DNA of 64,000 nt from Warburgia ugandensis (taxonomy: Eukaryota > Streptophyta > Magnoliopsida > Canellales > Canellaceae), in the NCBI GenBank assembly GCA_035236585.1, contig CP141128.1, forward strand, positions 26,999,618 to 27,063,617. Direction: 5' to 3'. The position numbers were made by a program, and so were the translations under genes. The notes below the pieces were generated by a model, which saw only the letters and a program-made list of their open reading frames with translations, was not told the DNA's origin and searched no databases. Shown piece after piece: positions 45,201 through 54,729 of this stretch (its first letter is position 1; each line of letters begins with the position of its first letter).

Positions 45201-48063
45201 AAAACATGTACAATCCATTCCAAAAATTCCAGCAGCATGCTATTTTGATCATTCAATCAATGGGACATGGAAAAGATTGAATTAAGCACTTCTCATGCAA
45301 TCAAACATTCAAGAACTGAGATCATTAACTAACAATCTAACACTCTAATTGGGTCCTTAAAGAATCAATCAACCATGAAGTACAAGGTGCTGGAAATAAA
45401 TGATGAACAATTCATTCCAAAAATTCCAGCAGCATGCTATTTTGATCATTCAATCAATGAGACATGGAAAACATTAAATTAAGTACTTCTCATGCAATCA
45501 AACGTTCAAGAATTGAGATCATTAACTGCTGGAAACAAGTGTGAAACAGAAACTATAAATAGCTTCATTGAATCACATCTAAATCCATCAACATAATGCG
45601 CACAATACATGTAATCCAAATCTGAAAATTGCTTCCTATTACAATGAAAGATACTTGATCTTAATCAACCCAAAAATACATGCTAAACCTTTTTTAATAT
45701 TCCAACATCAATCATAAATAAGCATGCATTGAGATCAATGGAAAATCTACTAGAAAGTAAAGGCAAAGCTTGAGGAAAATGGAATCAAAGAGAGACCTAA
45801 TGGCAATGAAAAGCAAAGAAAAGAATAGATTCAAGGTGACTTTCCCTTGGTTGTCACTTCAAGGGGAAAATAACGTTGGAGCTAAGCAAGAAGATGCAAA
45901 GGAATGGAAAGGCTCTCAACTAAGTATGCAATAAAAATCAAAGAGGATTCACTAAAGTTAAAGCAAACAAGGATGGTGTGCACCATTCTTATATCATGTA
46001 AAACCCAAAATAATAATCCTCTAATCCCCCTTTAATCCAGCAAACATGAAGTTGAAAGAAAGATCTAATAGAAAGCCAAGATGAATCCTAAGGAATACTA
46101 AGGAAAGCAAGCTAAAGGACAAATGAATCAAAAGCTTAAGCAAGATGGAACAATGAACAAAATAACAAGGAAAAAAAGGCCTACCTTGACTTTAAGAGAA
46201 TGCCTGTAAGTATAAAGGAAGAGCAGCCACCAAAGGAAAAGTGTATTGGAGATTCTAAAGGAGAGGAGAGAAGGGAAGAAAGGGTCACCTCCTCCTTTTG
46301 GAGTGGGCATTCTTTTCCTCCAAAAAACTTATTTGTGTAATCATTTTTGGGGTCTTCTTATACTTTATTTCCTAACTAGTGCAACTTTGTCAACCAAACT
46401 ACTCCAATATCTCCCATATACTTCCAAACCCCCATCGAGGACCTAAGGCCTTTCTTGATTTCATCTTTTTCAATGCTTCTTTCACTTCAGGTATTCTAAT
46501 TCTATGGTCATATCTATAATTTCCACCGTTATTTGGGTTTATGGTTCTTTCAATCCTTATATTCTCATAGTAATTGTCATTTAGCAATTTTTGAAAGTAA
46601 CTTTCCCATCGTTGTTTGATCTTGTCATCTTTGACTAATACCCTTTGGTCATCACTTCCAATACACTTAGTGTGGTCTAAGTCCTTACTCTTCTTTTCTC
46701 TTTCTTTTGCGAGTTTAAACACATCTTTCTCACTTTCTCTTAATCTTAATCTATTATAGAGATCATTATATGCCTTGAGTTTAGCCTCGCTTGTGGTTTG
46801 CCCCTTCCCCGAACCCTGCATATGTGGGAGCTTCATGCACCAAACTGCCCTTTTTATATTACTTAATGTTTTTGTTATTTTTAGTCCTCTGCCGTGCTTT
46901 AAAATAACCGTTTCTCTATAATAACTTTTTTGCACTTTTTCACTCCACCACCAAGTTTTCTTTGTTGGTTGCCTTTTACCTTTAGATGCTAATGGAGGTG
47001 TAGAGCTTCTGTTGCATGCTTGATTCTACATTTTGAGCTTCCTTTATAGAGGTCATGAACTTACAGATGACCAGACAAATTACTCTGTGGAACTGACTTA
47101 GGCAAATATTATATGTAGGTATATCAGGTGAGTTTTATCCTTCATTTTTATTGGCACAAGTGGCTATAGTGGAAGTCCATTCTACTTCTTACTGTTATTC
47201 ATACTCAGTGATCCTCGCATATTATGTGCATTATTTTCTTCTTTCAAGCAAAACCGAATGAGTCTTCTTTCAACTGTTAGTGATTTCCCAAGAATGAATG
47301 TATGATGCAAGTTTTGCGGTAGACATGGTATACTATTTACAGTCAGGATTTGCATCAATAGTTTTTGCTCCTCTAAGTTAAGGTGTGTTAGGGGAGTAAG
47401 TTTCTTATTTATATGGTTGTTTGATTAAATAACATGTATCAGATAAGTTTGAGCGGAAGGGAGAACACGTGTTTGGGTATCAATTACTCACCTACACAGA
47501 ACACAATTATCCTGGATAAAACTTGATACTAACACCTTATTTTCATTGCAACAGTTCATATCATACATCAATTTTGATGATTACTCATTCTTGTTCCATT
47601 ATGGCAGTGTGATTTGTTCTTGTTAGCAGTCAAGAAAATTCTTGTGTTGGTTGAAATCACATCTTCCATGACATCACAGACATTTCTATGATTTCCATTG
47701 TTTTTGTGTTTCATGAAAACCTTTTGTGTTTGCCTTGTGACATCTGCAACTGAAATTTCTAGTTCCTAATGGTATTCCTGTAAAACAGTTAAAATTAGTC
47801 CAAGTGTCACCGATGCGGCCATGGCAAGACTAGCTCAAGGAACAAAGGTGCTTGCTGAGGGGGGGCAGAGTAGGGTTTTTCAGCAAACATTTGAAATCTT
47901 GCCACAAGAACAGCTCAAGAAGGCATATGCTTGTTACCTATCAACTTCATCAGGTCCCATAATTGGAACACTGTATATATCAACAGCAAGAATAGCCTTT
48001 TGCAGTGACAACCCTCTCTATTCTTGTGCTTCCCCAGGACAACAGAATTGGGTTTATTATAAG
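35094..48063 (+). CDS. GEM-like protein (GRAM-domain), three exons, 3' part missing
   Basis: Coding exons 35094-35376, 35608-35709 and 47789-48063 join in frame to 220 codons, each junction having GT...AG ends. Residues 1-95 are a hydrophilic Pro/Asn/Tyr-rich tail. [15 protein letters not shown] and the following [14 protein letters not shown], then [14 protein letters not shown] and [10 protein letters not shown], open the GRAM domain, which runs on through [17 protein letters not shown] and [10 protein letters not shown] to QNWVYYK. This matches plant GEM-like/FIP1 (ABA-responsive) proteins, normally about 220-300 residues. Members include GLABRA2 EXPRESSION MODULATOR, which acts in epidermal patterning; GRAM domains bind membranes or phosphoinositides. 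The C-terminal half of GRAM (expected KYIQ...EFWFMGF) was not found to 64000, so the gene is either longer than the window or truncated. The ORF's upstream Met at 35025 is less likely than 35094 (MDEKQKGK). Confidence 0.88.
35385..35470 (+). repeat. 43-bp tandem duplication in intron 1
   Basis: Two near-identical units (TTTCTCCTTTTCTCTCTCTG...) start at 35385 and 35428, just after the exon 1 donor. The first unit has CAACATTG where the second has CAACAGTG. Confidence 0.9.
35608..35709 (+). CDS. GEM-like gene, exon 2
   Basis: 102 bp, acceptor GAATCAG before 35608 and donor GTATGT at 35710. Encodes [15 protein letters not shown] and [17 protein letters not shown], the conserved pre-GRAM segment of GEM-like proteins. 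Confidence 0.88.
35710..36837 (+). other. Intron 2, first part
   Basis: AT-rich intron sequence without recognised genes or element ends. The open frame at 35789-35986 is unsupported. Confidence 0.5.
36838..37034 (+). mobile_element. Au-type SINE with perfect target duplication
   Basis: A full-length Au-like SINE (36848-37024): a tRNA-derived head (TTGGTGCA ... TGTGACCTAGAGGTCA), GGCGTGGAAACAACCTCTTG, GTAAGGCTGCATACTATAGA and a 3' end near GGCTGCCCTCT. It is flanked by the 10-bp duplication TTCAATAAAC at 36838-36847 and 37025-37034. It lies sense in intron 2 of the GEM-like gene. The perfect duplication suggests a fairly recent insertion. Confidence 0.92.
37035..38289 (+). other. Intron 2, unassigned part
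   Basis: No recognisable coding or repeat structure. Two TCTGGAATATTTTA-ATAT copies at about 37838 and 37910 form a short local duplication. Minus-strand open frames here are unsupported. Confidence 0.4.
38290..39130 (+). mobile_element. Ty3/gypsy gag-protease fossil
   Basis: The translation contains [14 protein letters not shown], a polar linker, [39 protein letters not shown] with the protease-like [14 protein letters not shown], and downstream [17 protein letters not shown]. This is the order seen in a common plant gypsy group (RRNIFRT ... VIIDGGS.ENVVS ... KRCLVPFSIG.KYKDEV). No LTR is visible. It is broken and partial, in sense orientation in intron 2. Confidence 0.7.
39199..39352 (+). 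mobile_element. Au-type SINE, 5'-truncated
   Basis: Begins in the tRNA-related part (GAGTTGTCGTTGTGTGACC) and continues through GGTCACAGGTTCGAGG, GGTGTGGAAACAGCCTCTTG and the 3' TTTGTGCACCAGGGTGCCCT. About ten bases near CGGACCCCG are missing relative to other copies. No clear target duplication. The minus-strand ORFs at 38995-39417 are shadows of it. Confidence 0.85.
39353..41784 (+). other. Intron 2, unassigned part
   Basis: Mostly AT-rich. The only structures seen are an 11-bp inverted repeat at 40947-40975 and an A-rich stretch at 41160-41760. A reading [16 protein letters not shown] near 39931 follows an AG acceptor-like site, but its family is not recognised. Confidence 0.4.
40947..40975 (+). 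repeat. Short perfect inverted repeat
   Basis: TAATGATGTGG, a 7-base loop, then CCACATCATTA. A stable hairpin if transcribed with intron 2. No known element. Confidence 0.8.
41785..42097 (+). CDS. Orphan exon-like ORF with plastid-targeting look (hypothetical)
   Basis: An open frame from ATG encodes about 104 residues and reaches a good donor (TTTTG then GTAAGTGAG at 42098). The first 70 residues are Ser/Asn/Lys/Arg-rich and almost free of acidic residues. [17 protein letters not shown] follows, like the end of a chloroplast transit peptide and the start of a mature protein. I do not recognise the family and found no downstream exon. It could be the relic first exon of a gene carried or broken in this intron, or chance. 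It shares the host gene's strand. Confidence 0.35.
42177..42234 (+). repeat. (CT)29 microsatellite
   Basis: 58 bp of uninterrupted CT in intron 2, shortly after the orphan ORF's donor site. Confidence 0.97.
42235..43417 (+). other. Intron 2, unassigned part
   Basis: No recognised genes or repeats. The ORF at 43132-43470 runs into the LINE 3' end and is not supported. Confidence 0.45.
44690..46385 (-). mobile_element. Insertion in the LINE RT, probably an Athila-like LTR fragment
   Basis: The LINE reading ([16 protein letters not shown] on one side, TNEGR on the other) is broken by 1.7 kb with no LINE similarity. Its minus strand shares character and short blocks with the Athila-like LTR: TTGGGTTT-CACATG, repeated TTAGTTTAGGAAAG/AAGTTTC, and the ATGAATCATGCGCAC versus ATGAACCATGCACAC block. 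Clean ends and a clear target duplication were not found. It contains a 196-bp tandem duplication. Confidence 0.5.
45136..45527 (+). repeat. 196-bp tandem duplication
   Basis: Units start at 45136 and 45332 with ACAATCTAACACTCTAATTG and end ATTAACT. They are near-identical with scattered substitutions. Found only within the insertion in the LINE. Confidence 0.9.
46790..46855 (+). mobile_element. Au-type SINE 3' fragment
   Basis: CTTGTGGTTTGCCCCTTCC...CCCTGCATATGTGGGAGC...TGCCCTTTTT matches only the last ~65 bp of the Au-like SINEs here. It sits inside the upstream part of the LINE on the opposite strand, and part of the LINE-side open frame reads through it. Confidence 0.8.
46936..47788 (+). 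other. Intron 2, last part
   Basis: AT-rich intron sequence leading to the acceptor TGTAAAACAG before 47789. No other feature recognised. Confidence 0.5.
47789..48063 (+). CDS. GEM-like gene, exon 3 (N-terminal half of the GRAM domain)
   Basis: 275 bp starting TTAAAATTAGTCC after an AG acceptor. Joined to exon 2 it gives [18 protein letters not shown]. It ends QNWVYYK at a GTATGA donor (48064). The exon boundary after YYK agrees with the usual position in the family, so the next exon should start with the VV-x-P/Q-x-x-QL segment. Confidence 0.9.
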
Positions 48064-50721
48064 GTATGACTCTTTTCATTATCTACCTTTTTTCATTACA
48101 CTTTACTGATATTAGTGTGACCTTATAGTCGAAAATCTTTAGTGTGATAGATAAAAAGTTTAGGTGTCTCCAGTTAGAAACTAACAACAATTTCCTAACT
48201 GGAATCAGGTGGTGGAATTTATTGTATAAAGATCAACAATCTGAAATATCCTTTACGTATTTAATTCTGTATCTTTTCTGGTACATGTCCTGCTATGAGC
48301 CTGTGCCTTACATTAAGTTTGGTTGTTTTTCTCCATCATTAACATGAGAGCCTCGGTAATTCATGCAGTTCTGCTGGTTGTCATCTTGTATTTTACCTTT
48401 TAATAGTCTAAATTGTATGTATGAACCCATTAGAAATAATGGCAGACTACAAGACTTTTATAAAGAGCGAAATGAAACTTCAAGTTCTCCATTTACTGAT
48501 TTCTTTCTCTGTATATCTATCTCTCTGTTGGCATCTCTTGGAATAAGAAAGATATCTAGTGAGAAAATATGTGAGCTTTTAGTGATACTTAATAGGAGAT
48601 GCATAGAAGATGGGGATGTATGCATGCTAGTGATGGATGGCAGTCATATGAACGATATGTTCTTTCATGGGCTGAGGTGAGGCTCTAAGATCTTTCTCCT
48701 GTTCCAGTGTGGAGGAACTTTGATTTTACAGGTTGGAGAGAGTTACTTCAGTGACTGCAGGATGGCGGCATTCTACTGCTAGATTGGACTTTATATATAG
48801 TAGTTTGCGAAAAGAAATTGCATTTAACTAAGCAGATGCAACATTTGGAAAATTATAGTGAAAGCCATAGTTGCTGGAAGCTCCTTGGAAGCTGGGGAAG
48901 CTTGCTTTCCTAAAGCACTTTGGAAGTGGGAAACTTTGCTAAGAATGCACCTAGGCAAGACTGAAACTTGCAATGCTCAATGCATAGAGCTCTTTTTTTG
49001 CTCATTACTTGATTTTTCTCCAATTTTTTCAACTTTTTGTAATTTTCTACTTATGATTCTCGCTTCCTCCCAAATATTCTTAATGCCTTCCATGCCCATG
49101 CGTGTCTGTATGTGAAGTTCCTGCAAGTGGAAATGGATATGGCCTTTGAGATCCTTCATGAATATAGCAGAAGTCCAATAAATTAATGACCCATAAATTG
49201 ACAATTGCGATAAGACAATGCAGTATCTCCAGTCCCAATTTGGGCAAGTGTGGTAAATTAATAATCTCAATGAACTTATAAGATAATACATATAAAATTT
49301 TTCTTAAGGTCCTACTGGCTACATAAATTAATATTTTCCATTTTCAGGACCTTGTTATGTAAAATAGAAGTTCAAATAAGGACATATAAGGCAAGGGCAC
49401 ATTCATTCATGCACGAGAGAGAGAGATAGAGAGAGTAGTACAAATGAGGGCAAATGCACATTGATGCAAGCAAATAGAAAGAAACAGAAACATAGACTGA
49501 TAGTTTTACACAGAGAGAACAGAAAGAAAAGTAAAATAAGTGTTTTTTATAAAATAAAACAACAAGGCAACCATATATATTAATTTGTCGAGATTTCTGA
49601 TAAATGAACTTTTGTTCCAAGGCTATTAATTTATTGGACATTTAATGCATGTTAAATGGCTCCCATTCCTATGCATGAAAATACAAAATCCATTCAAAAG
49701 TATGTGTTGTTTGAGAAATAGTAATTACTAAGGTCCCAGTGCCCCTAAAGGTGGCATATGTGCAGAATCACAAATAAAAAACACTTGCTCATAGATGCAT
49801 CCTAAATGCCCTTTGCAAGACAATTGAGATATAATTTTCCCAGCAGGATGAATGGCAGCTGATCATTTTTGTGAGTAGGTCTGAAGGACGCTAATATGTA
49901 ACGATTTTGGAGAGGAGAGAAGCCCAATGCAGTTGCATGATTGACTGTTTGACTAACCTGAATAACCTGATAGAGCAAGGGCTGGATTGATTAGTCAATT
50001 AAACACATGCAACAGTGCCGTATTATGCACGTCTTTCAAAAGTACATTAACAAAAAATGGGACCAAAACAGGCCATTTGTCTTTGTTGATGCAGTGATTG
50101 TTGCTACTCTTTAAGCGGCTTCATTGTGGCTGATGGAAAAAGGAGAAAACACTGCTTAACTCAAGTTAGTATGAGTTTAAAGTGGAAAATAGCTGCTTAA
50201 TTCCTTTCCTGGACTCTACAGTAATAGGTGCTCTCCAGTCTGAGAAGCAAAATGCAGAAAGTTCAAAACTGCATTGACTCAGCCAAATGTTGTGCCGATG
50301 AGATTTGCTAGCATGGTAGGTATGGTACATGTTATAGCAGCAGCAATTTTGGCAGTGTATGGCTTTCCTTCCAACTCTGGTAGGATTCATGACAATTAGA
50401 ATCTTCAAGTTGCTCACATGCAAACATTAGCAATTCTAAAACTCTCTTTACTGCTGTTATTTCAGCCTTGTTGTTTGTTATTGGTGGATGTATGAGCTGC
50501 TCCTGCTGTTAGTGTGCTATTTGAGTCTAGTATGACCACACCTACTGTGTTGTGCCAACTAGAAGGAAATCTTAGTTTTGGTTTAGCACTTATTTTTCCA
50601 AAATTTGTACCATAGAAATTAGTAGGATATGGGAGCAACCTCATTTTAGATGTGAATTGTGAAGCAACCAGCTATTTTATTGGCAGGGAATTTTTGGATA
50701 TTGAGGATTTTTTTTCTTTCT
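48064..50721 (+). other. Presumed intron 3, unassigned
   Basis: 2.7 kb of AT-rich sequence. I looked for a final GRAM exon (KYIQ...EFWFMGF) and saw none. Open frames such as 48363-48680 have no family likeness. Confidence 0.4.
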
Positions 50722-50938
50722 ATAACATTGAACCTATAGAAGGAGAGCCTTGGCACAACGGTTGAGTTGTCTCTGTGTGACCTGAAGGTCACGGTTTCAA
50801 GGTGTGGAAACAGCTTCTTACAAAATGCAAGGTAAGGCTGTGTACTATAGACCCCTTATGTTCTGCTCCTTGCCTGGACCCCGCATACACGGGAGCTTTG
50901 TGCACTAAGCTGCCCTTTTCTTTAACGTTGAACCCTAT
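50722..50938 (+). mobile_element. Au-type SINE with imperfect target duplication
   Basis: SINE body 50745-50919, from GAGCCTTGGCACAACGG through GTGTGACCTGAAGGTCACGG and GGTGTGGAAACAGCTTCTTA to GCTGCCCTTTT. Flanks TAACATTGAACCTAT and TAACGTTGAACCCTAT look like a diverged 15-16-bp target duplication. In the presumed intron 3, sense to the gene. Confidence 0.9.
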
Positions 50939-51009
50939 GCATTATGATCTCATGCCATAATTGTGTGCCGGGAACCATAATGCTCTCCACTTTGGTATTT
51001 AGGGCAATC

Positions 51010-51229
51010 AATTGTAAGGTTGCATACTGAAGGGGATTCTTGACACAACGGTAAAAGTTGTCGTCATGTAACCTTGAGGTCACGGGTTTAAGGCGTGGAA
51101 TCAGCCTCTTGTATAATACAAGGTAAGGCTGTCTACTATAGGCCCTTGTGGTCCGCCCCTTCCTTGGACCCCGCATAGGCGGGAGCTTCGTGCACCGGGG
51201 TTGCCCTTTGAATTGTAAGGTTGCATACT
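51010..51229 (+). mobile_element. Au-type SINE inserted in a truncated SINE, 19-bp target duplication
   Basis: SINE body about 51029-51210 (GGGGATTCTTGACACAACGG ... GGGGTTGCCCTTTG). Perfect 19-bp duplications AATTGTAAGGTTGCATACT lie at 51010-51028 and 51211-51229. The right duplicate is also the start of the truncated SINE at 51211-51301, so the insertion is nested. Confidence 0.9.
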
Positions 51230-51301
51230 ATAGACCCTTTGTAGTCTGCCCCTTTCCCGGACCACGCACATGCAGGAGCTTTGTGCTTCGGGCTTCCTTT
51301 T
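51211..51301 (+). mobile_element. Au-type SINE, 3' part only
   Basis: From GGTTGCATACTATAGACCC to GGGCTTCCTTTT: the last ~85 bp of the family. It is followed at 51302 by another AATTGTAAGGTTGCA, so the fragment itself is flanked by the same 15-bp sequence. Confidence 0.85.
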
Positions 51302-51316
51302 AATTGTAAGGTTGCA

Positions 51317-51769
51317 GGTCTAGAAGTTGTTGCATGGTTTTTGTTTAGATGTAGATGTCTACTGCATGGCATTACACAAGATTTGTCTTGCTTCTGAAGA
51401 TGGTGTTCCATCTGCTGAATCCGAGACATTGGTTTAGAAACCCATCATGTTTTATGTCTCAGCCTCTTAGATACTTTGCCTACATGGGTTGTATTCATAT
51501 TGGATTCACTTGGTGATTATTTAGAAACCTAATTTGGCTTTGAACTTAATGTTGGGTTGTCTAAGATACCTCATTGCCAAGACCTCCTTTTCTTTTGTGC
51601 ATGGACCTTATACCAGTTGATGAGGTGAAGACTTTTTGAGTGATGTTACAAGAACTCTCTCTGCTTTCACAGTCTAGGATGACCAGAAGATTGGCAAGCT
51701 AGTCATACCGTTACTCACTATATGCATAATAGCTTTGATAAGGGTGATTTTACCTGGTTTAGATAATGG
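51317..51769 (+). other. Presumed intron 3, unassigned
   Basis: No gene seen. It may contain the decayed 3' part of the adjacent L1. Confidence 0.35.
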
Positions 51770-52900
51770 GTCCGCTTCCCTTGAGTTCTAGCATCAGTTG
51801 TCTTTGAAGAACGTAAAGTCTTCTTTTTGTTGATTTAGTCGATGGATGGGAGCTCTAGGTATTTTTCATGCAATGGTTTGTCATCTGGAGGTCTCTTTGG
51901 ATAGTCCCTAGATTCTATGCTATCTGCAGGGACATAGAGACCGGTACCTACTTCTTATTGGATATACTTCATACAACCTTTCTGCAAAGACATCTAGGGA
52001 TTCTCCACAATTTGGTAAATGGGGAGGGTGGATCTGGCAAATAGCAGCAGATCATCTAAAAACATGAGGTCCTTTATTGCCTTGTTGGTGGGTTCTTTCA
52101 AAGAGTTTTTGGTGTAAAACCTTCCTTTCGGAATAGCTTGGCCACCATAGATGGGAGTGCTTCCGTGCACAGTACAAGGGTCCTCCATCTATTATTTTAG
52201 TTGAGGACTGAACCAAGTAGTTGGTTGGCATTAATTAGGATAGCTATGGGGATGTTTGTGTAGTTCATCATGAGTTTTATTAGAAGGGAACTGAAATGTG
52301 GTAAAGGTCACCTCTAAAACCACCTCCGAAGGATATCATAAGGTTTGTGTAAGTCTTATCTTGATCTCCTTGTGGCTTTATTTCCATTCCTTTTTCTTTA
52401 ACATTGTCTAGCTCTCATTGATGACTAGGATTGTCATGCATATTTTGGCCTGAAACAAACAGATTTTATGCCGAAATGACTAGTCTAACATGGATGTTCT
52501 AATGCTGGCTATTGTCACCTTTAGCCAGTGTTGTGTAGGTCAAACTTTGAAGGCAGAGGTCAATAGCGACTAGGGATGTTAAATACTGATCTTTTAGAAG
52601 TTTGACTAAGTTTGTTTGCTTGATCTTCGTATCTTCTCCAATGTGAGGGCACTATGGCCAATGTACGTACATTTGGAATTAATATGAATCAGTTGATCTT
52701 GCAGCTTGACTATGCATGTTCCTCAAAGAAGACAATGTTTGCTTTTGTGTTCTTGACTATGGGAGTTAAAGCCGGAATGCTTCTTTCCTTGCTCCCAGCT
52801 ATCCCTACTAAGTGCTTTCTCTGAAAGTTGAAACTAAGGTCAGGTTGAGAGGTGCTTTGTTGGCCAGACCTTGCAGCTTTAGTTTGATGGTGCATGTGTT
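51770..52900 (-). mobile_element. L1 LINE fragment, endonuclease scrap and RT (degenerate)
   Basis: Minus strand, right to left: PALTPIVKNTKANIVFFEEH (start of an L1 endonuclease, about 52710-52800); IKLMMNYTNIPIAILINANQ (RT block before the QGDPLSP box, about 52210-52280); DLMFLDDLLLFAR (about 52030-52070), where L1 has LMFADDLLLF; and downstream a decayed post-RT region to about 51770. Frames change several times and the middle is shortened. Confidence 0.65.
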
Positions 52901-53757
52901 CCTAATATTGAAGAAGTGGAAGATGAATATCTGAGGCAGATATAACATCCTAAGGCAGTGAAAACTTATGAAAGAGAAAGAAAGTCAGCACATTGGCAGC
53001 AATGAGTAAAACAAGTCCAATTATCTGGCTAGGACGTGCTCGCCTAAAAAAGTCACAATGAGCTAAGATGCTTTATATATTAGGTGTCCTCACCATGTTT
53101 CTTTTGTGCAAGTTATCTATTAGTCAAATTAGCAAGTTGTTTTGGTTTAGTTGGTTCTTTGAAAACTTAGGGACTTATAGACCAGTTTTTAGAGGATATA
53201 AGAAAAAAAGTTGTATCATTTTGTAGAAATCAATGAATGGACGTATTTCTTCTCCTCTTCTCCTCTTATTCTCTTTGATCTCTCTATGTGCATATCAAAA
53301 CTACTGAATCATGACTTTTTGTTGTTTGGGCAAAACCAGCTGATTGTTTTACTGCTTGCAAAGAAATGTTAATACAGGTGTCCTCTCCACTTAGAAAATC
53401 TTGTTTTCAGCTTTGTTACCTTCTCGCTATGTTAAGTTTGGTCCAAAGAAGGGCATGAGGCCTACTATAAAGAGTTTCACAGAAGAACAAGTTCCTAAAA
53501 TCATTTCTAGGGTGTGGTGAAAGCGTTGCAGTGACAAGGGACTCAATTCTCAGATTTCAACTAATGATGATGGGAACAATGACAAATCAGAGCCAAAATC
53601 CTTGTTTGCTGTCATTCCCCCAAGAGTAGTTCCAGCGTTTTGTTCCAGCCAACCCTATAGGTATTCAACGAGAACTACGTGATGATGCTCACAAGACATC
53701 TCCATTCTTACATGCTCCAGCACCCAGCTATACCTCATGTTCCAAATAAACAATCTC
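52901..53757 (+). other. Presumed intron 3, unassigned
   Basis: No supported gene. A reading around 53440-53500 (KFGPKKGMRPTIKSFTEEQV) may be the decayed head of the gag fossil that follows. Confidence 0.35.
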
Positions 53758-53960
53758 AATGGGATGGAGGATTGAAGGTTGAAATTCTAGAATTTACAAA
53801 TAGCCTTGAACCAGAAGAATAACTTTGTTGGGTAGGAATTCTTGATGAGTTGAGATCTTCTAGTACAAGGATGTTCTTGCAAAACAAACGAGTTCCATTA
53901 ATAGTGCTTTGCTATAGAGGGAGAATAGTAGCTTGATGATGAGTTTTTGAATTGCAGTGC
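53758..53960 (+). mobile_element. Ty3/gypsy gag fossil, N-terminal piece
   Basis: The translation gives QWDGGLKVEILEFTNSLEPE, then QNKRVPLIVLCYRGRIVA. This matches the start of a common plant gypsy Gag (MKVDIPEF.G.L.PEDF.DWL ... NKRVPLVA.R.RGRA.AWW). No LTR seen. Short and broken. Possibly the same group as the protease fossil at 38290. Confidence 0.65.
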
Positions 53961-54123
53961 ACCCAATTATATGAACTCACTATTATCATATGGAATTTAG
54001 TAAGATGATTTATGACTCTGGAATTTCTTCTATTTAACTTTGCCTATGCCGTTTTAGTTCCATATGGTTTTATTGTAGCTTGTACCAAGCCTAGATAAAG
54101 GAGGGTTTTGCATCAGGTGCTAG

Positions 54124-54729
54124 TTGACAAACCCATGGAAAACGCCATGCATGAATCGATTTATGACATTTTCTCAAGCTAGGGCGTTTCCCATAAGCGA
54201 TATGCTGCATTGGATCTTGGATTCAGTGGAAAATGGACAAGGGCTGTTAGGGTGTTCCTTTGGAAGTGATGCGCTGCATCAAATCTCAAGTTTAGTGGAA
54301 TCAGATTCAGTGGAAAATGGACAAGGGCTGCTAGGGTGTTCCTCTAGAAGTGATGCGCTGCATCAGATCTCGGGTTTAGTGGAAAATAGGCAAGGGCTGT
54401 TAGAGCGTTCCCTCAAAATCGACGCATTGCTTTAGAACCCAGGTGTAGTGGAAAGTATGCATGGGCTGTTCGAGAAGTGCATGGGCAAATAGGCCAGGTC
54501 AAGAAAACAAGATTCATATTGCTACATGGAATATAGGCACATTGACATGTAAAAGTTTAGAGCTAATGAATATTATGAAACGTAGGAGAGTCAACATCAC
54601 TTGTATCCAAGAAATCAAGTAGAAAGGGGCTAAAACTAGAGAAACTGATGGATATAAGCTCTGGTGCACAAAAAAAGACAATAATAGACATGTAGGGATA
54701 ATGGTAGATAAAGAATTAAAGGATAAAGT
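54124..54729 (+). mobile_element. RTE-clade LINE, 5' end: leader array and endonuclease start
   Basis: 54510-54729 encodes IHIATWNIGTLTCKSLELMN, ITCIQEIK and a GYKLWCTKKD...HVGIMVDKELKDKVDV stretch, the start of the AP-type endonuclease of angiosperm RTE LINEs (family form ATWNIGTLTGKS.ELVD ... C.QETKW). Ahead of it is a tandem array. The reading is cut at 54730 by a gypsy LTR, and the rest of the LINE is not seen. One stop is present in the endonuclease. Confidence 0.8.
54220..54480 (+). repeat. Tandem array, 69-bp unit (one 84-bp spacing), about four units
   Basis: AGTGGAAAATGGACAAGGGCT-type units begin at about 54225, 54309, 54378 and 54447. The spacings (84, 69, 69) are multiples of three, and the first three units stay open in one frame, encoding SVENGQGLLGCS...DALHQIS repeats. 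The array is the leader of the RTE LINE that starts just after it. Confidence 0.85.

Larger units (their letters stand above)
43418..46935 (-). mobile_element. RTE-clade LINE, RT to 3' end, interrupted by another insertion
   Basis: On the minus strand: a region before RT (46935-46440), RT ([54 protein letters not shown]), and a C-terminus with [32 protein letters not shown] and the ending [11 protein letters not shown]. The 3' end is a (GAT)n tail at about 43419-43437 after CCCTAATCGGGATAAGG. This is the abundant angiosperm RTE family. It lacks the endonuclease end and carries frame changes and stops. RT is split between 46386 and 44690 by 1.7 kb of foreign sequence. Confidence 0.88.

Noticed and set aside
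44690-46389. Helitron insertion
   Set aside because: A CTAG-T end was noticed near 46385, but there is no TC start, no 3' hairpin before it, and the content resembles an Athila-like LTR.
48363-48680. Candidate fourth exon of the GEM-like gene
   Set aside because: No GRAM C-terminal motif (KYIQ, EFWFMGF) and no acceptor in a matching phase.
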